Below are positions 16,569 through 25,427 of a DNA stretch of 64,000 nt, in pieces. Position 1 is the stretch's first letter. Each line of letters begins with the position of its first letter. The notes beneath the pieces were generated by a model. The model was given only the letters and a program-made list of their open reading frames with translations. It had not been told where the DNA came from and did not search any database. Origin of the DNA: Saccharopolyspora elongata (GTDB lineage: Bacteria > Actinomycetota > Actinomycetes > Mycobacteriales > Pseudonocardiaceae); NCBI RefSeq assembly GCF_004348985.1, contig NZ_SMKW01000026.1:1-64000 (forward strand), given 5' to 3'. A program made the position numbers and the translations under genes.

Positions 16569-18011
16569 ATGAGCGGGCACATGTCTCCCGAGGAGTTCCG
16601 GGAGTTCGGCAGGCAGGTCGTCGACTGGATCGCCGACTACTACTCCGGCGTCGAGCGGCATCCGGTCCGGTCCCAGGTCGGGCCCGGCGAGGTCCGGGCG
16701 CAGCTCCCAGCGCACCCGCCCGAGCGGGGCGAACCGTTCGAACGGGTGCTCAGCGACCTCGATGCCGTGCTGGTGCCGGGCGTCACGCACTGGCAGCACC
16801 CGAACTTCTTCGCGTACTTCCCGGCCAACGCCACCGGCCCGTCGATCCTCGGCGACCTGCTCTCCAGCGGGCTGGGCGTGCAGGGCATGGTGTGGGCGAC
16901 CAGCCCGGCGTGCACCGAGCTGGAGACCGTCGTCGTGGACTGGATGGCGGAGCTGCTGGGCCTGCCCGAGCACTTCCGGACCGACGCCGTCGGCGGCGGG
17001 GTGATCCAGGACTCGGCGTCCAGCGCCGCGCTCGTCGCCTGCCTCGCCGCGCTGCAGCGGGTCAGCGACGGACAGGTGGCGAGCCGGGGCATCACCCGGC
17101 GGCACACGCTCTACGTCTCCGCGCACACCCATTCGTCCCTGGAGCGCGCGGCGCGGATGGTGGGCATCGGCGGGGACAACGTCCGGATCGTCGACGTCGA
17201 CCCGGACACGCTCGGCATGGACCCTGCGCACCTCGACGCGCTGATCGCCGAGGACCTCGCCGCCGGCGCGGTGCCCACGCTGGTGTGCGCGACGATCGGC
17301 ACCACCTCGACGACGGCGATCGACCCGGTCCGCGCGGTCGGCGAGGTGTGCCGGGCGCGCGGGATCTGGCTGCACGTGGACGCGGCGTACGCGGGCGTTG
17401 CCGCGGTGTGCCCGGAACTGCGCTGGATCAACGACGGCGTCGCCGAATTCGCCGATTCGTACTGCACGAACGCGCACAAGTGGTTGCTGACGAACTTCGA
17501 CTGCAGCCTGCTGTGGATGGCCGACCGGCGGCCCATGGTCGATGCGCTGTCGATCCTGCCGGAGTACCTGCGCAATCCGGCGACGGCGTCCGGTGAGGTG
17601 ATCGACTACCGGGACTGGCAGGTGCCGCTGGGGCGCAGGTTCCGGGCGCTGAAGCTGTGGTCGGTGCTGCGCTGGTACGGCGCGGAAGGGCTGCGCGAGC
17701 ACATCCGCGCCACCGTCGGCCTGGCCCAGGAGTTCGCCGACCGGGTACGCGACGACCCGCGGTTCGAGCTGCTGGAGCCGCATCCGCTGGGCCTGGTCTG
17801 CTTTCGGCCGCTGTTCCCGGAGCTGTCCACCGAGGACGCCAACGACCGGGTCTACCGGCTGATGGAATCGCTGAACGACTCCGGCGAGCTGTACCTGACC
17901 CACACCAAGGTGGACGGCCGGACGCTGCTGCGGCTCGCGGTCGGCTCGCCGCAGACCGAGCGGCGGCACGTGCTCGCGGCCTGGAAGCGGATCCAGGAGG
18001 CGATGGGCTGA
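16569..18011 (+). CDS. Pyridoxal-dependent aromatic-L-amino-acid decarboxylase family
   Basis: A protein of 480 residues in the group II PLP decarboxylases (tryptophan/DOPA/tyrosine decarboxylase type). It shows the N-terminal family motif HWQHPNFFAYFPAN, then VGGGVIQDSASSAALVA and HVDAAYAGVAAVCPE. The PLP lysine is in NAHKWLLTNFDC (about Lys304), and RFRALKLWSVLRWYG follows. All catalytic residues appear present. The substrate is probably an aromatic amino acid (Trp, Phe, Tyr or DOPA) and cannot be fixed from sequence alone. It has no obvious pathway partner nearby and interrupts the corrin locus together with the genes to 23.2 kb. Confidence 0.9.
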   Translation: MSGHMSPEEFREFGRQVVDWIADYYSGVERHPVRSQVGPGEVRAQLPAHPPERGEPFERVLSDLDAVLVPGVTHWQHPNFFAYFPANATGPSILGDLLSSGLGVQGMVWATSPACTELETVVVDWMAELLGLPEHFRTDAVGGGVIQDSASSAALVACLAALQRVSDGQVASRGITRRHTLYVSAHTHSSLERAARMVGIGGDNVRIVDVDPDTLGMDPAHLDALIAEDLAAGAVPTLVCATIGTTSTTAIDPVRAVGEVCRARGIWLHVDAAYAGVAAVCPELRWINDGVAEFADSYCTNAHKWLLTNFDCSLLWMADRRPMVDALSILPEYLRNPATASGEVIDYRDWQVPLGRRFRALKLWSVLRWYGAEGLREHIRATVGLAQEFADRVRDDPRFELLEPHPLGLVCFRPLFPELSTEDANDRVYRLMESLNDSGELYLTHTKVDGRTLLRLAVGSPQTERRHVLAAWKRIQEAMG

Positions 18012-18566
18012 CCTGCCCGCGAGCAGCGCGTGCCCGATCAGCACGAGCACGTGCACCGGAGCCGGCCAGCCACCGGCCGAGGCGGTCTGGAGGGCGTGGA
18101 GCGCGGCGCCCGACGCGGTGAGGTCGCCGATCGGTTGCAGCGGGCCCGGAATCGCGGCCAGCGGCAGGCCGGGCAGCAGCAGCGCCGCAGCGAGCGCCGA
18201 ACCGGTGCGGCGCGGCATCGCCGCGGTCAGCAACCCGCAGCTGAGCAGAGCGAGCGCGGTGAGCGAGCATGCGACGAGCACGGCCATGGCTCGCTGTGGC
18301 GGCATGATGGCCGTGGCGGCCAGCGACAGCCCGGCGAACGCCACCAGGTGAGCGAGGAACGCGGCAACCGGTTCGGTGCACCGCCGCAGGTTGGCGGCCG
18401 CGATCACCAGCGCGACGACGATGGCCGCGGGGAGCCCGATCGCGGGTGCGAGGAGGGAGGAGAAGGCCGAGGCGATCGCCAGCGGTTGGCGGGGCAGCCT
18501 CGCCAGCTCGGCGCCGACGCGGTTCCCCAGGTCATCCACAGTGGACGAATCTTCGCTGATTGCCAT
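18009..18566 (-). CDS. Integral membrane protein, probably a truncated gene
   Basis: From ATG 18566 (GAGG upstream) about 185 residues form five or so hydrophobic helices: LPAAIVVALVIAAA, AFLAHLVAFAGLSLAATAI, AVLVACSLTALALLSCGLL, and HVLVLIGHALLAG near the end. The frame has no stop near 18009 and continues antisense through the decarboxylase to 16479. That extension is GC-driven and shows no protein-like character, so the true 3' end is lost. It looks like the C-terminal membrane part of an ABC-type permease cut by the neighbouring gene. I assign no specific function. It is divergent from the sensor kinase gene. Confidence 0.45.
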
Positions 18567-18718
18567 GACCTCGACGCTAGGAACGCCGCGTGCCTGCTGG
18601 TATGCGTCTTGCGGCCGTTCGAGGGGGGCTTCCGGCCCGTTCGGGAGTAGAGCTAGCTCTACCTCCACGCGGCAGGCATGGGCAGTGCTTTTCCACCGGT
18701 GCCGGAGAAGATGGATCT

Positions 18719-20569
18719 ATGCGAAATCGGGCACGACAGCGTGCGACAACCGCCGGGCGAGGGTTGGTGCTCCTGCTGCTGGCGCTGCCGGGGCCACTGC
18801 TGTTCGTGCTGTACCTGCTCGGTCTGGGTGTGGCGTCCATCGGCCTGCTGACGCCGGGGGAGTGGCTCATCGGACGCTGCCGGGCGGCCGCGAACCTCGG
18901 CCGTCGGCTGGCGCGGGACTGGGGCGGCGTCGAGGTGCCGGTGCCGTACCGGCCTGCCCCGCCGGAACCGCAGCCGGACGCCGAAGGCTGGTACCGGCAT
19001 GACAAAGCGCTGTACCGGAAGCCGCGCATCCCGCGTTACCTCGCGCGCGTCGTGTGGCTGGCTGAGGACCCGGCGACGAACCGGGACCTGAACTGGATGC
19101 TGCTCAACACGGTCGTCGGCGCGGTGCTGGGCCTGCTGGCGGTGCTGGGCGGCCGGACTTTCCTGCGGGCGCACGGGCTTTGGACGCGGATGCTGTTGAG
19201 CCCGGTTCGGCCGCGCCCTTGGTGGGAACGCGTCGTGCACGGGTTGCACGCCCTCTGGCACCTGGCGGTTCTCGGCCTGCTGGCCGTGGTGAACCTGCTC
19301 GCGGGCGTGGTCCTGGTCGTCCTCTTCGTCCTCACCCACGTGCTTGGCGCGTTCCTGTGGTGGCCCTGGTGCAACCGGGTCGCCCGGCTGCTCGCGGGCC
19401 TGGGCCGCAGCCTCGCCGGGAAGTGGTCCGGGGTGCCGGTGGACGAGGTCTACCTGCCCTTCATCGCGCCGGTGCCCACGTCCGACGGGCTCTACCGGGC
19501 CGGCCGGATGCTGCGGAAGTCGCCGCGGCCCGCGATCAGGCGGGCCCGCTACCGCCAGGCGATGACCGATCCGGCCAGCCCGCGAGACCTGCTGTGGCTG
19601 CTCGGCGACGGCCCGGTCACCGCGGCGCTGCTGGCCCCGCTCGCGGCGTTATGCTGGGTCTTCGGCTGGGGCTTCTGGATCCCGTTCTGGGTCCGGGTCG
19701 GCGGACTGTTCTTCGACGTCGGGCGGCCGTGGGCGGAGCTGCCCGCGCCGGCGAAGTGGCTCGCGGAAACCCCGCTGGCCGGATTCCCGTTCGGGCTGGC
19801 CGCCGGGGCGGCGGTCGTGGCGCTGGCGCCGCCGCTGGTGCGCCTGCACGGCCGGTGGGCCCGCCTGCTGCTGGCGCCGACCGGGAAAACCCTGCTGGCG
19901 CAACGGGTTCGGCGGCTCGCCGAGACCCGCGCCGACGCGACCGAAGCCGAGGACACCCAGCTGCGCCGCATCGAGCGCGACCTGCACGACGGCGCCCAGG
20001 CCCGGCTGATCGCGCTGGGGCTGAAGCTCGCCGCCGCGGAGCAGCTCCTGGACAGCGACCCGCAGCGGGCCAGGGAGTTGCTTGGCGAGAGCAAGGCCGA
20101 GTCCGGCCAGACGCTCTCCGAACTCCGCGCCCTGGTGCGGGGAATCCGCCCGCCGGTGCTCACCGAGCGCGGCCTCGTCGATGCCGTGCGCGCGCTGGCC
20201 CTCGACCTGAGCGTGCGGATCGAGGTGTCGGCGGACCTGCCCGGGCGATGCCCGTCCGCGGTGGAGTCCGCGGCCTACTTCGCGACCCGGGAGCTGGTCA
20301 CGAACGCGCTCAAGCACGCCGGTGCGGACGAGATCCGCGTCGAGGTGGGTTACCAGCGGGAGTCGCTGCGGATCGTCGTGACCGACGACGGCTCGGGCGG
20401 GGCCGACCCGGACCGCGGCAGCGGGCTGCGGGGAATCCGGCGCAGGCTCGGTACATTCGACGGAACATTGCACCTCAGCAGCCCGCCCGGCGGTCCGACC
20501 CGGGCGACGATGGAGATCCCGTGCGCGTTGTCCTCGCAGAAGACCTCTTCCTCCTCCGAGACGGCCTGA
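18719..20569 (+). CDS. Two-component sensor histidine kinase with duplicated membrane sensor region
   Basis: A protein of 616 residues. The N-terminal 390 residues are a membrane sensor made of two similar units. Unit 1 (about 60-162) has GWYRHDKALYRKPR, DPATNRDLNWMLLN and HGLWTRMLLSP. Unit 2 (about 229-387) has GLYRAGRMLRKSPRP, DPASPRDLLWLLGD and HGRWARLLLAP. Each is followed by hydrophobic helices. The HisKA_3 box RIERDLHDGAQARL puts the phospho-acceptor at His423. The HATPase_c shows TRELVTNALKHAG and DDGSGGADPDRGSGLRGIRRR. This is a NarX/DesK-type kinase. Its end overlaps the response regulator start by 49 bases, so the two are coupled. The signal is unknown. Confidence 0.9.
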   Translation: MRNRARQRATTAGRGLVLLLLALPGPLLFVLYLLGLGVASIGLLTPGEWLIGRCRAAANLGRRLARDWGGVEVPVPYRPAPPEPQPDAEGWYRHDKALYRKPRIPRYLARVVWLAEDPATNRDLNWMLLNTVVGAVLGLLAVLGGRTFLRAHGLWTRMLLSPVRPRPWWERVVHGLHALWHLAVLGLLAVVNLLAGVVLVVLFVLTHVLGAFLWWPWCNRVARLLAGLGRSLAGKWSGVPVDEVYLPFIAPVPTSDGLYRAGRMLRKSPRPAIRRARYRQAMTDPASPRDLLWLLGDGPVTAALLAPLAALCWVFGWGFWIPFWVRVGGLFFDVGRPWAELPAPAKWLAETPLAGFPFGLAAGAAVVALAPPLVRLHGRWARLLLAPTGKTLLAQRVRRLAETRADATEAEDTQLRRIERDLHDGAQARLIALGLKLAAAEQLLDSDPQRARELLGESKAESGQTLSELRALVRGIRPPVLTERGLVDAVRALALDLSVRIEVSADLPGRCPSAVESAAYFATRELVTNALKHAGADEIRVEVGYQRESLRIVVTDDGSGGADPDRGSGLRGIRRRLGTFDGTLHLSSPPGGPTRATMEIPCALSSQKTSSSSETA

Positions 20570-21159
20570 CCACCCTGCTCGCCGCGCACGGCTGCGAGAT
20601 CGTCGCCGCCGTGGAGACCGGTCCCGAGCTGGAGCGGGCGCTGCTGGAGCACCGGCCGGACGTGGCGGTGGTCGACGTGCGGCTGCCGCCCACCCAGACC
20701 GACGAGGGGCTGCGGGCCGCGTTGGTCGCCCGGCGCGAGATTCCGGGGCTGCCGGTGCTGGTGCTGTCCCAGCACGTCGAGCAGCTCTACGCCCGCGAAC
20801 TCCTGGCCGACGGCACCGGCGGGATCGGCTACCTGCTCAAGGACCGGGTGTTCAACGCGGAGCAGTTCATCGACGCGGTGCGCCGGGTCGCCGCCGGGGG
20901 CACCGCGATGGACCCGGAGGTGATCTCCGCGCTGGTCGCCCGGCGGACCACCCCGCTGGAGCGGTTGACGGAGCGGGAGCGCGAGGTGCTGTCGCTGATG
21001 GCCGAAGGACGCTCGAACGCGGCGATCGCCGGGCAGCTGTTCGTCAGCGAAGGCGCGGTGAGCAAGAACATCGCGAGCATCTTCGGGAAACTGGGCCTGG
21101 AAACCTCGGACGACACCAACCGCCGAGTGCTGGCGGTGCTGGAATACCTCAAGCAGTGA
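20521..21159 (+). CDS. NarL/LuxR-family response regulator
   Basis: A protein of 212 residues starting at GTG 20521, inside the 3' end of the kinase gene. The receiver domain has VVLAEDLFLLRDG and the phospho-acceptor Asp52 in VVDVRLPP; the conserved Lys is in YLLKDRVF. The C-terminal LuxR-type HTH shows LTEREREVLSLMAEGRSNAAI and SEGAVSKNIASIFGKLGL. It is the cognate partner of the kinase. Targets are unknown; the divergent membrane gene at 18566 is a candidate by position. Confidence 0.93.
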   Translation: MRVVLAEDLFLLRDGLTTLLAAHGCEIVAAVETGPELERALLEHRPDVAVVDVRLPPTQTDEGLRAALVARREIPGLPVLVLSQHVEQLYARELLADGTGGIGYLLKDRVFNAEQFIDAVRRVAAGGTAMDPEVISALVARRTTPLERLTEREREVLSLMAEGRSNAAIAGQLFVSEGAVSKNIASIFGKLGLETSDDTNRRVLAVLEYLKQ

Positions 21160-21209
21160 GGGGTTCGTGAGCGCTGTTGCACGGCTGCTGGGGGCGTTCT
21201 ACGCGCCGG

Positions 21210-21262
21210 TTTCGCGCGAAAGCGGCGTTCGCCACGCCTGAGCGCGCCGGTTTCGCGCGAAA
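21210..21262. repeat. Paired TTTCGCGCGAAA palindromes, family B copy 2
   Basis: TTTCGCGCGAAA occurs at 21210-21221 and 21251-21262, centres again 41 bp apart, with the spacer GCGGCGTTCGCCACGCCTG shared with the copy at 16351-16406. It starts 50 bp after the response regulator stop and lies between convergent genes. Confidence 0.8.
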
Positions 21263-21352
21263 ACGCCGCACCGCACCACGCGGCTTCGCCGCTTCGAGGG
21301 CAGAAGCGCGCCGTACCGCATCCGGAAGAGCGTCTGCGACAACCGAAAACGC

Positions 21353-22270
21353 TCACGCCGCGGCATGAGCCTCTGCGGGTTCTCGAGGCTTGGGCTCGCG
21401 GGCCGGGTCGGGCCTGGTGCCGAGCACGCACGCCACGGCTCCGAGGGCCATTCCCAGCACGGCGGTGAGGGACGGCGTTTCGCCCAGGATCGGCCAGGAC
21501 AGCAGGGCGGATACGGGCGGGACGATGCAGAACAGGGCGCTCGTCCGGCTCGCGCCGCCGACCGCGATCGCCCGCAGGTAGAACGCGGTTCCGGCCACCG
21601 ATCCCGCCAGGACCAGCCACAGCAGCACCGCGGTCGCCTGCCCCCAGTGCGCGACGTGGCCCTGCTCGAACACCGCGATCACGCCGACCGCCAGCGCCGC
21701 CGCGCCCGACTGCACGGCGCCACCGGCCCGGACGTCGACGCCGGTGCAGTACCGCTGCTGGTAGAGCCCGCCCGCGGAGAAACCGAGCAACCCCAGCAGG
21801 GTGAGCAGGATTCCCGGGTTCACCGCGCCGTCGGCGAGCACGTGGCCGCCGAGCGTGACGACGACGGCGAGCACGCCGAGGACGAGCCCGATCATGCGGA
21901 TCCGGCTCAGCCGCTCGCCCAGGAATCCGGCCGCGAGCGCCGCGGTGAGCACCGGGTTCATGGCGAGCACCAGCGCGGTCGCCGATGCCGGGACCCCGAC
22001 GGCCATCCCGCCGTAGCACCCGGCGAACTGTGCTCCGCTGGTGAGGATTCCGGCGACGGCGGTGTGCCCGAACCGCTTGCCGCCGGGCCAGGTCGCGCGG
22101 GCGCAGACCGCGATCGCCGCGAACACCGCCGCGGCCAGCGCGAGCCGCACGGAGGTCAGGAGGAACGGGGGAGCGGCGCCGACGCCCAGCTTCCCGGTGG
22201 GGAATCCGCTGGCCCAGATGACGACGATCGGCGCCGCCAGCGGCAGCGGGATCGAGCGGGTGCCCTTCAT
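21353..22270 (-). CDS. EamA/DMT-family exporter
   Basis: A protein of 305 residues from ATG 22270 with ten predicted membrane helices in two EamA repeats. Typical stretches are IVVIWASGFPTGKLGVG (first helix), ALVLAMNPVLTAALAAGFLGERL at the end of repeat 1, and FCIVPPVSALLSWPILGETPS in repeat 2. DMT/EamA proteins export amino acids or metabolites. It is divergent from a LysR-type gene 90 bp away, the usual arrangement for a LysR-controlled exporter. The substrate is unknown. The family B palindromes lie beyond its stop. Confidence 0.87.
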   Translation of the reverse strand: MKGTRSIPLPLAAPIVVIWASGFPTGKLGVGAAPPFLLTSVRLALAAAVFAAIAVCARATWPGGKRFGHTAVAGILTSGAQFAGCYGGMAVGVPASATALVLAMNPVLTAALAAGFLGERLSRIRMIGLVLGVLAVVVTLGGHVLADGAVNPGILLTLLGLLGFSAGGLYQQRYCTGVDVRAGGAVQSGAAALAVGVIAVFEQGHVAHWGQATAVLLWLVLAGSVAGTAFYLRAIAVGGASRTSALFCIVPPVSALLSWPILGETPSLTAVLGMALGAVACVLGTRPDPAREPKPREPAEAHAAA

Positions 22271-22318
22271 GATCCCAGCCTCGCCCGCCAGACCTGGCCG
22301 CGTCCAACAACGATAAGT

Positions 22319-22347
22319 GATCGCGATCGATTTCAATCGCTGATCGG
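22319..22347. promoter_or_regulatory. Candidate LysR operator
   Basis: In the 90-bp gap between the divergent exporter and LysR genes, GATCGCGAT (22320-22328) and AATCGCTGATC (22335-22345) form an imperfect inverted repeat, here in unusually AT-rich sequence. LysR regulators bind such dyads between divergent promoters. No binding evidence exists. Confidence 0.4.
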
Positions 22348-22360
22348 TTAGGGTGGTCGC

Positions 22361-23214
22361 ATGAGTGCCGTTCTGGACATCGTCGCGTTGCGCAGCGTGG
22401 TCGCGGTCGCCGACTGCGGCGGGTTCCACCGGGCCGCCGCCGCGCTGTGCCTGACCCAGTCCGCGGTCAGCCAGCACCTCCGCAAGCTGGAGCGGGTGCT
22501 GGACCGGAAGCTGGTGGTCCGGGAGGGGCGGCAGGCCAAGTTCACCGCGTCCGGAGAGCTCCTGCTGGCGGAGGCGCGACGCATCCTCGACGCGCACGAC
22601 GAAGCGCTGCGCCGGCTCGGCGCGGAGGAACGCCGCACGCTCGTCTTCGGCTCCACCGAGCACGCCGCCGACCGGCTGCTCCCCGAGCTGGCGACCCGGA
22701 TGCGAGCCGCCTTCCCGGCGTTCGAGGTGCGGTTCCGGCTGGACCGGACGGCGCGGCTCGCGGAAGCGGTGGATCGCGGCAGCATCGACATCGCCCTGCT
22801 GATCGACCAGTCGGTCGGCGGGCGGAGCCGGGCGCGGGCCGGCTCCGGCTGGACTGGTACGCGGCACCGGACTGGGCGCCGCCGGGCCCCGGCGAGCCGC
22901 TGCCGATGGTCGTCTTCGACGAGCCGTGCATCATGCGGCGGCTCGCGGTCGACGCGGTGACCGGGATCGGCCGGCATCCGGACCTGGTGTGCGAGGCCGC
23001 CGATCTGGCCGGGGTGCTCGCGGCCGCGCGGTCCGGCCTCGGCGTCACGCTGCTGCCCTCGGCGAAGCCGCGCCTGGAAGGGCTGGTGGTGCGCGACGAC
23101 CTCCCGCAGCTGGATTCCGCGCCGCTGCGGGTCCGGGCCCGCCCCGGGCTCGACGACGACCTCGCGGACCTCGTCGCGAAGACGGCGCGCGAGGTGGTCG
23201 AAGCGCATTCGTGA
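22361..23214 (+). pseudogene. LysR-family regulator gene with an internal frameshift
   Basis: Reading from ATG 22361 gives an intact winged HTH (GGFHRAAAALCLTQSAVSQH, residues about 20-40) and half of the effector domain, up to ALLIDQSVGG. Near 22818-22824 the frame changes: the continuation EPGAGRLRLDWYAAPDW...MVVFDEPCIMRRLAVDAV lies in the -1 frame and ends at 23214. The total of 854 nt is one short of 285 codons, so a single missing base explains it. LysR proteins have about 290-300 residues. It is either a true mutation leaving a truncated 199-residue product or a sequencing error. It probably controls the divergent EamA exporter. Confidence 0.8.
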
Positions 23215-23265
23215 GACATGCCGGAGGGCGCCCCCGACGGATCGGAGACGCCCCCCGGCTGCGCG

Positions 23266-23535
23266 TCAGGCGGGCAGGTGCACGCGGCGGTGCAGGCGCT
23301 CGCCGATGTCGCTGGCCGCGTTGTCCAGCAGCTTGTGCGCCAGTTCGAACAGGGCGCGGGCGATCGCGATCTCGTCGCCGATCTGCGGTACCTCCGGGTC
23401 GTCCGGATGGCGGCGCGCGGTGCCGTGCCCGTGCAGCGCCTGACCGCCCGGGGTGGTGAACCCGACGTCGGCGGTGGTCTTCGCGCCCGCCTCCACGACC
23501 TGGAGGTTCAGCGTGATGGTGTGGGTCTCGTTCAT
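23266..23535 (-). CDS. DUF1876 protein (Rv2632c-like)
   Basis: A protein of 89 residues from ATG 23535. It carries the family hallmark PQIGDEIAIARALFELAHKLL and a C-terminal ASDIGERL, as in the mycobacterial Rv2632c family. The first 40 residues form a strand pair (ITLNLQVVEAGAKTTADV). These are small dsRBD-like folds of unknown function, often under stress or dormancy control in mycobacteria. It stands alone between the broken LysR gene and the gene-free stretch before the second riboswitch. Confidence 0.85.
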   Translation of the reverse strand: MNETHTITLNLQVVEAGAKTTADVGFTTPGGQALHGHGTARRHPDDPEVPQIGDEIAIARALFELAHKLLDNAASDIGERLHRRVHLPA

Positions 23536-24004
23536 GGTCGCCTGCTTCCTACTCGTTGTTCTTACTTGTTCGAGCAGGACATTTCGCTCTCCGCCGTACC
23601 ACTGGTGCACGGCTGGAGTCCAGGCTGGGCAGTCTCAGCCGATCGGCCATCGTTCCGCGAGCTGTGGTGATGGCTACGTCCCGTTCTCTTGCCGGGGAAC
23701 CCCGCATGAACGGTGACGCACCAGCCTGGGCTGATACGTGTGATCCCTGGGTCCTGAACGGGCCGTTGCCGGGAACATCCCGACGCCTGGCAGCCTACTC
23801 GATCTCTCCAGTTCTGATCAAATACGCCCAGGTAAACCGGGCTCTTGAGGTCGCCGTAGCCCAAGCATGCGCTGGCCGACCGGAACGAGGGAAGAGTCGA
23901 ATTCACCCGTTCGGGCAGCTGGTCGGGCGGGCCGATCAGTTGACCTGCCGTCCCGCCGTGATCGACTTCACCCGGGGTTTGACCTCGGGTCGCGGGGCAG
24001 GCAA
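23536..24004. other. Gene-free stretch before the second riboswitch
   Basis: About 470 bases, visibly less GC-rich than the surroundings (for example GTTGTTCTTACTTGTTCGAG). Open frames on both strands give no protein-like sequence and I recognise no RNA. It probably holds promoters for the DUF1876 gene (minus) and the riboswitch transcript (plus). Confidence 0.4.
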
Positions 24005-24155
24005 GGATACGGCCGCCGACAGTGCAGGAACCCGGTGCGAATCCGGGACGGTCCCGCCACTGTGACCGGGGAGTGGGCCCCACTCGTTGCCACGGCTGCG
24101 TGCAGCTGGAAGGCCGGGGTGCCGCGTCGATCCGGGAGTCAGGAGACTGCGCGCC
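24005..24155 (+). promoter_or_regulatory. Cobalamin riboswitch upstream of the metal transporter
   Basis: AACCCGGTGCGAATCCGGGAC forms the first conserved hairpin (split over its loop), followed by CCCGCCACTGTGACCGGGGAG and GATCCGGGAGTCAGGAGACTG. The order and spacing match cobalamin riboswitches. It ends about 70 bp before ATG 24227 and its AGGAGG ribosome site, so cobalt uptake should be shut off at high adenosylcobalamin. Confidence 0.92.
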
Positions 24156-24226
24156 GGCCCCGCGCCGCGCCGCGGCGTGCGGACACCGAGCCCCTCGGGC
24201 GGGAAACCCAGGAGGTCGGATATCCC

Positions 24227-25282
24227 ATGTCTCGGGATGCCGAAGTGAGTCGGCCGCAGGCCGGTTGGGGCGCCACCGAGCGCCGGAAAGCAGCGGTCGT
24301 GCTGGCCGCCGTCGGAGTGCTCCACCTGGCGGGTTGGGGCGCGTACCTGCTGCAGCAGCAGGAATTCGGCGCCGTGGGAGGACTCGCCGCCGCGGGGATG
24401 ACCGCGTACCTGCTCGGCTTGCGCCACGGGTTCGACGCCGACCACGTCGCGGTGATCGACGACGCCACGCGGCTGCTGATGCAGCGCGGCAGACGACCGG
24501 TGTCGACCGGCATGTGGTTCGCCCTCGGACACGCCAGCGTGGTGCTCTTCCTCGCCGTCGCGGTCGCTTTCATCGCCGGGCCCGCCGCGCAGCGGTGGGC
24601 CGAGGAAGCGGGCGTGCGGATCGCCACGGCGGTGGACCTGATCGTGATCGCGGTCCTGACCGCGCTGGCCGTGCTCAACGCGCTGGTGCTGCGCGATGCC
24701 CTGCGGCTGCTGCGCCGCGCCCGCCGCGGCGCGGTCGACGAGGCCGAGGTCGAGCTGGTGCTCGGGCGGCGCGGCCTGCTCGCCCGGGTGCTGCGGGGGC
24801 GGATGCGCAACGTGGCCCGCTCCTGGCACCTGTTCGGCATCGGGCTGCTGTTCGGGCTCGGCATGCAGACCGCCACCGAGATCACCGTGCTCGCCATGGT
24901 CTCCCCGACCGAGCACCTGTCCGCGATCGCCGTGCTGAGCCTGCCGCTGCTGTTCGCCGCCGGAATGTGCACAGTGGACAGCGTGGACGGCATGCTGATG
25001 TCCCGGGCCTACACGTGGTCGCTGGCGCGGCCGCTGCGGCGGTTGTGGGTGAACGTGACGACCACCGCGCTGACGGTGGTGCTCGCCGCGGTCGTCGCGC
25101 TGGTCGTCCTCGCCGGGTTGCTCCAGGAGCTCGGCGTGTCCTTCGCGGAGCCGATCGCGGCCATCGGTAACCACTTCGAACTGCTCGGCTATCTGACGCT
25201 GGCCGCTTTCATGGCAGTATGGGGCGGCGCCGCGCTCTGGTGGAAAGTCGCCGCCCGCGGCGACGACGCGGAACGCGCGTGA
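24227..25282 (+). CDS. NiCoT-family nickel/cobalt transporter (HoxN/NixA type)
   Basis: A protein of 351 residues with about eight membrane helices. The NiCoT signatures are all present: LRHGFDADHVAVIDDATR (metal-binding His/Asp motif in helix II), FALGHASVVLFLAV, GLLFGLGMQTATEI, and LLFAAGMCTVDSVDGMLM. ATG 24227 has AGGAGG nine bases upstream. The riboswitch and position before cysG point to cobalt for B12 rather than nickel. A histidine-rich loop is absent; the loop after helix IV is Arg/Glu-rich instead. Confidence 0.92.
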   Translation: MSRDAEVSRPQAGWGATERRKAAVVLAAVGVLHLAGWGAYLLQQQEFGAVGGLAAAGMTAYLLGLRHGFDADHVAVIDDATRLLMQRGRRPVSTGMWFALGHASVVLFLAVAVAFIAGPAAQRWAEEAGVRIATAVDLIVIAVLTALAVLNALVLRDALRLLRRARRGAVDEAEVELVLGRRGLLARVLRGRMRNVARSWHLFGIGLLFGLGMQTATEITVLAMVSPTEHLSAIAVLSLPLLFAAGMCTVDSVDGMLMSRAYTWSLARPLRRLWVNVTTTALTVVLAAVVALVVLAGLLQELGVSFAEPIAAIGNHFELLGYLTLAAFMAVWGGAALWWKVAARGDDAERA

Positions 25283-25384
25283 CCGGCGTCCACCGGCTGT
25301 GCCAGGTGGCGCCCCGCGGTCAGGCCGGTGATCGTGAGCCACGACGAGGTGGCCTACCGCGTGGCTGCGCCCCCGAGCACAAGG

Positions 25385-25404
25385 CCCCGGCGAGTTCGCC
25401 GGGG
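25385..25404. terminator. Perfect GC hairpin between transporter and cysG-like gene
   Basis: CCCCGGCGA-GT-TCGCCGGGG is a nine-pair stem with a two-base loop. It lies 100 bp after the transporter stop and 24 bp before the next start. There is no T-tract, so it is a weak terminator, or a translation-modulating hairpin next to the ribosome site. Confidence 0.35.
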
Positions 25405-25427
25405 CGGAGCCGACATGGACTACGGAC

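Noticed and set aside
16479..18008. Extension of the minus-strand membrane protein through the decarboxylase gene
   Set aside because: The membrane-protein character ends near 18009; the rest is antisense to a fully conserved decarboxylase and looks like an open shadow frame.
16569..18011. Natural-product gene cluster based on the decarboxylase and the P450
   Set aside because: The two genes are 26 kb apart and no PKS, NRPS, terpene synthase or tailoring set is present.
23536..24004. A small protein gene from 23556 or on the opposite strand
   Set aside because: The frames have unnatural composition, no good ribosome site and no similarity I can recognise.
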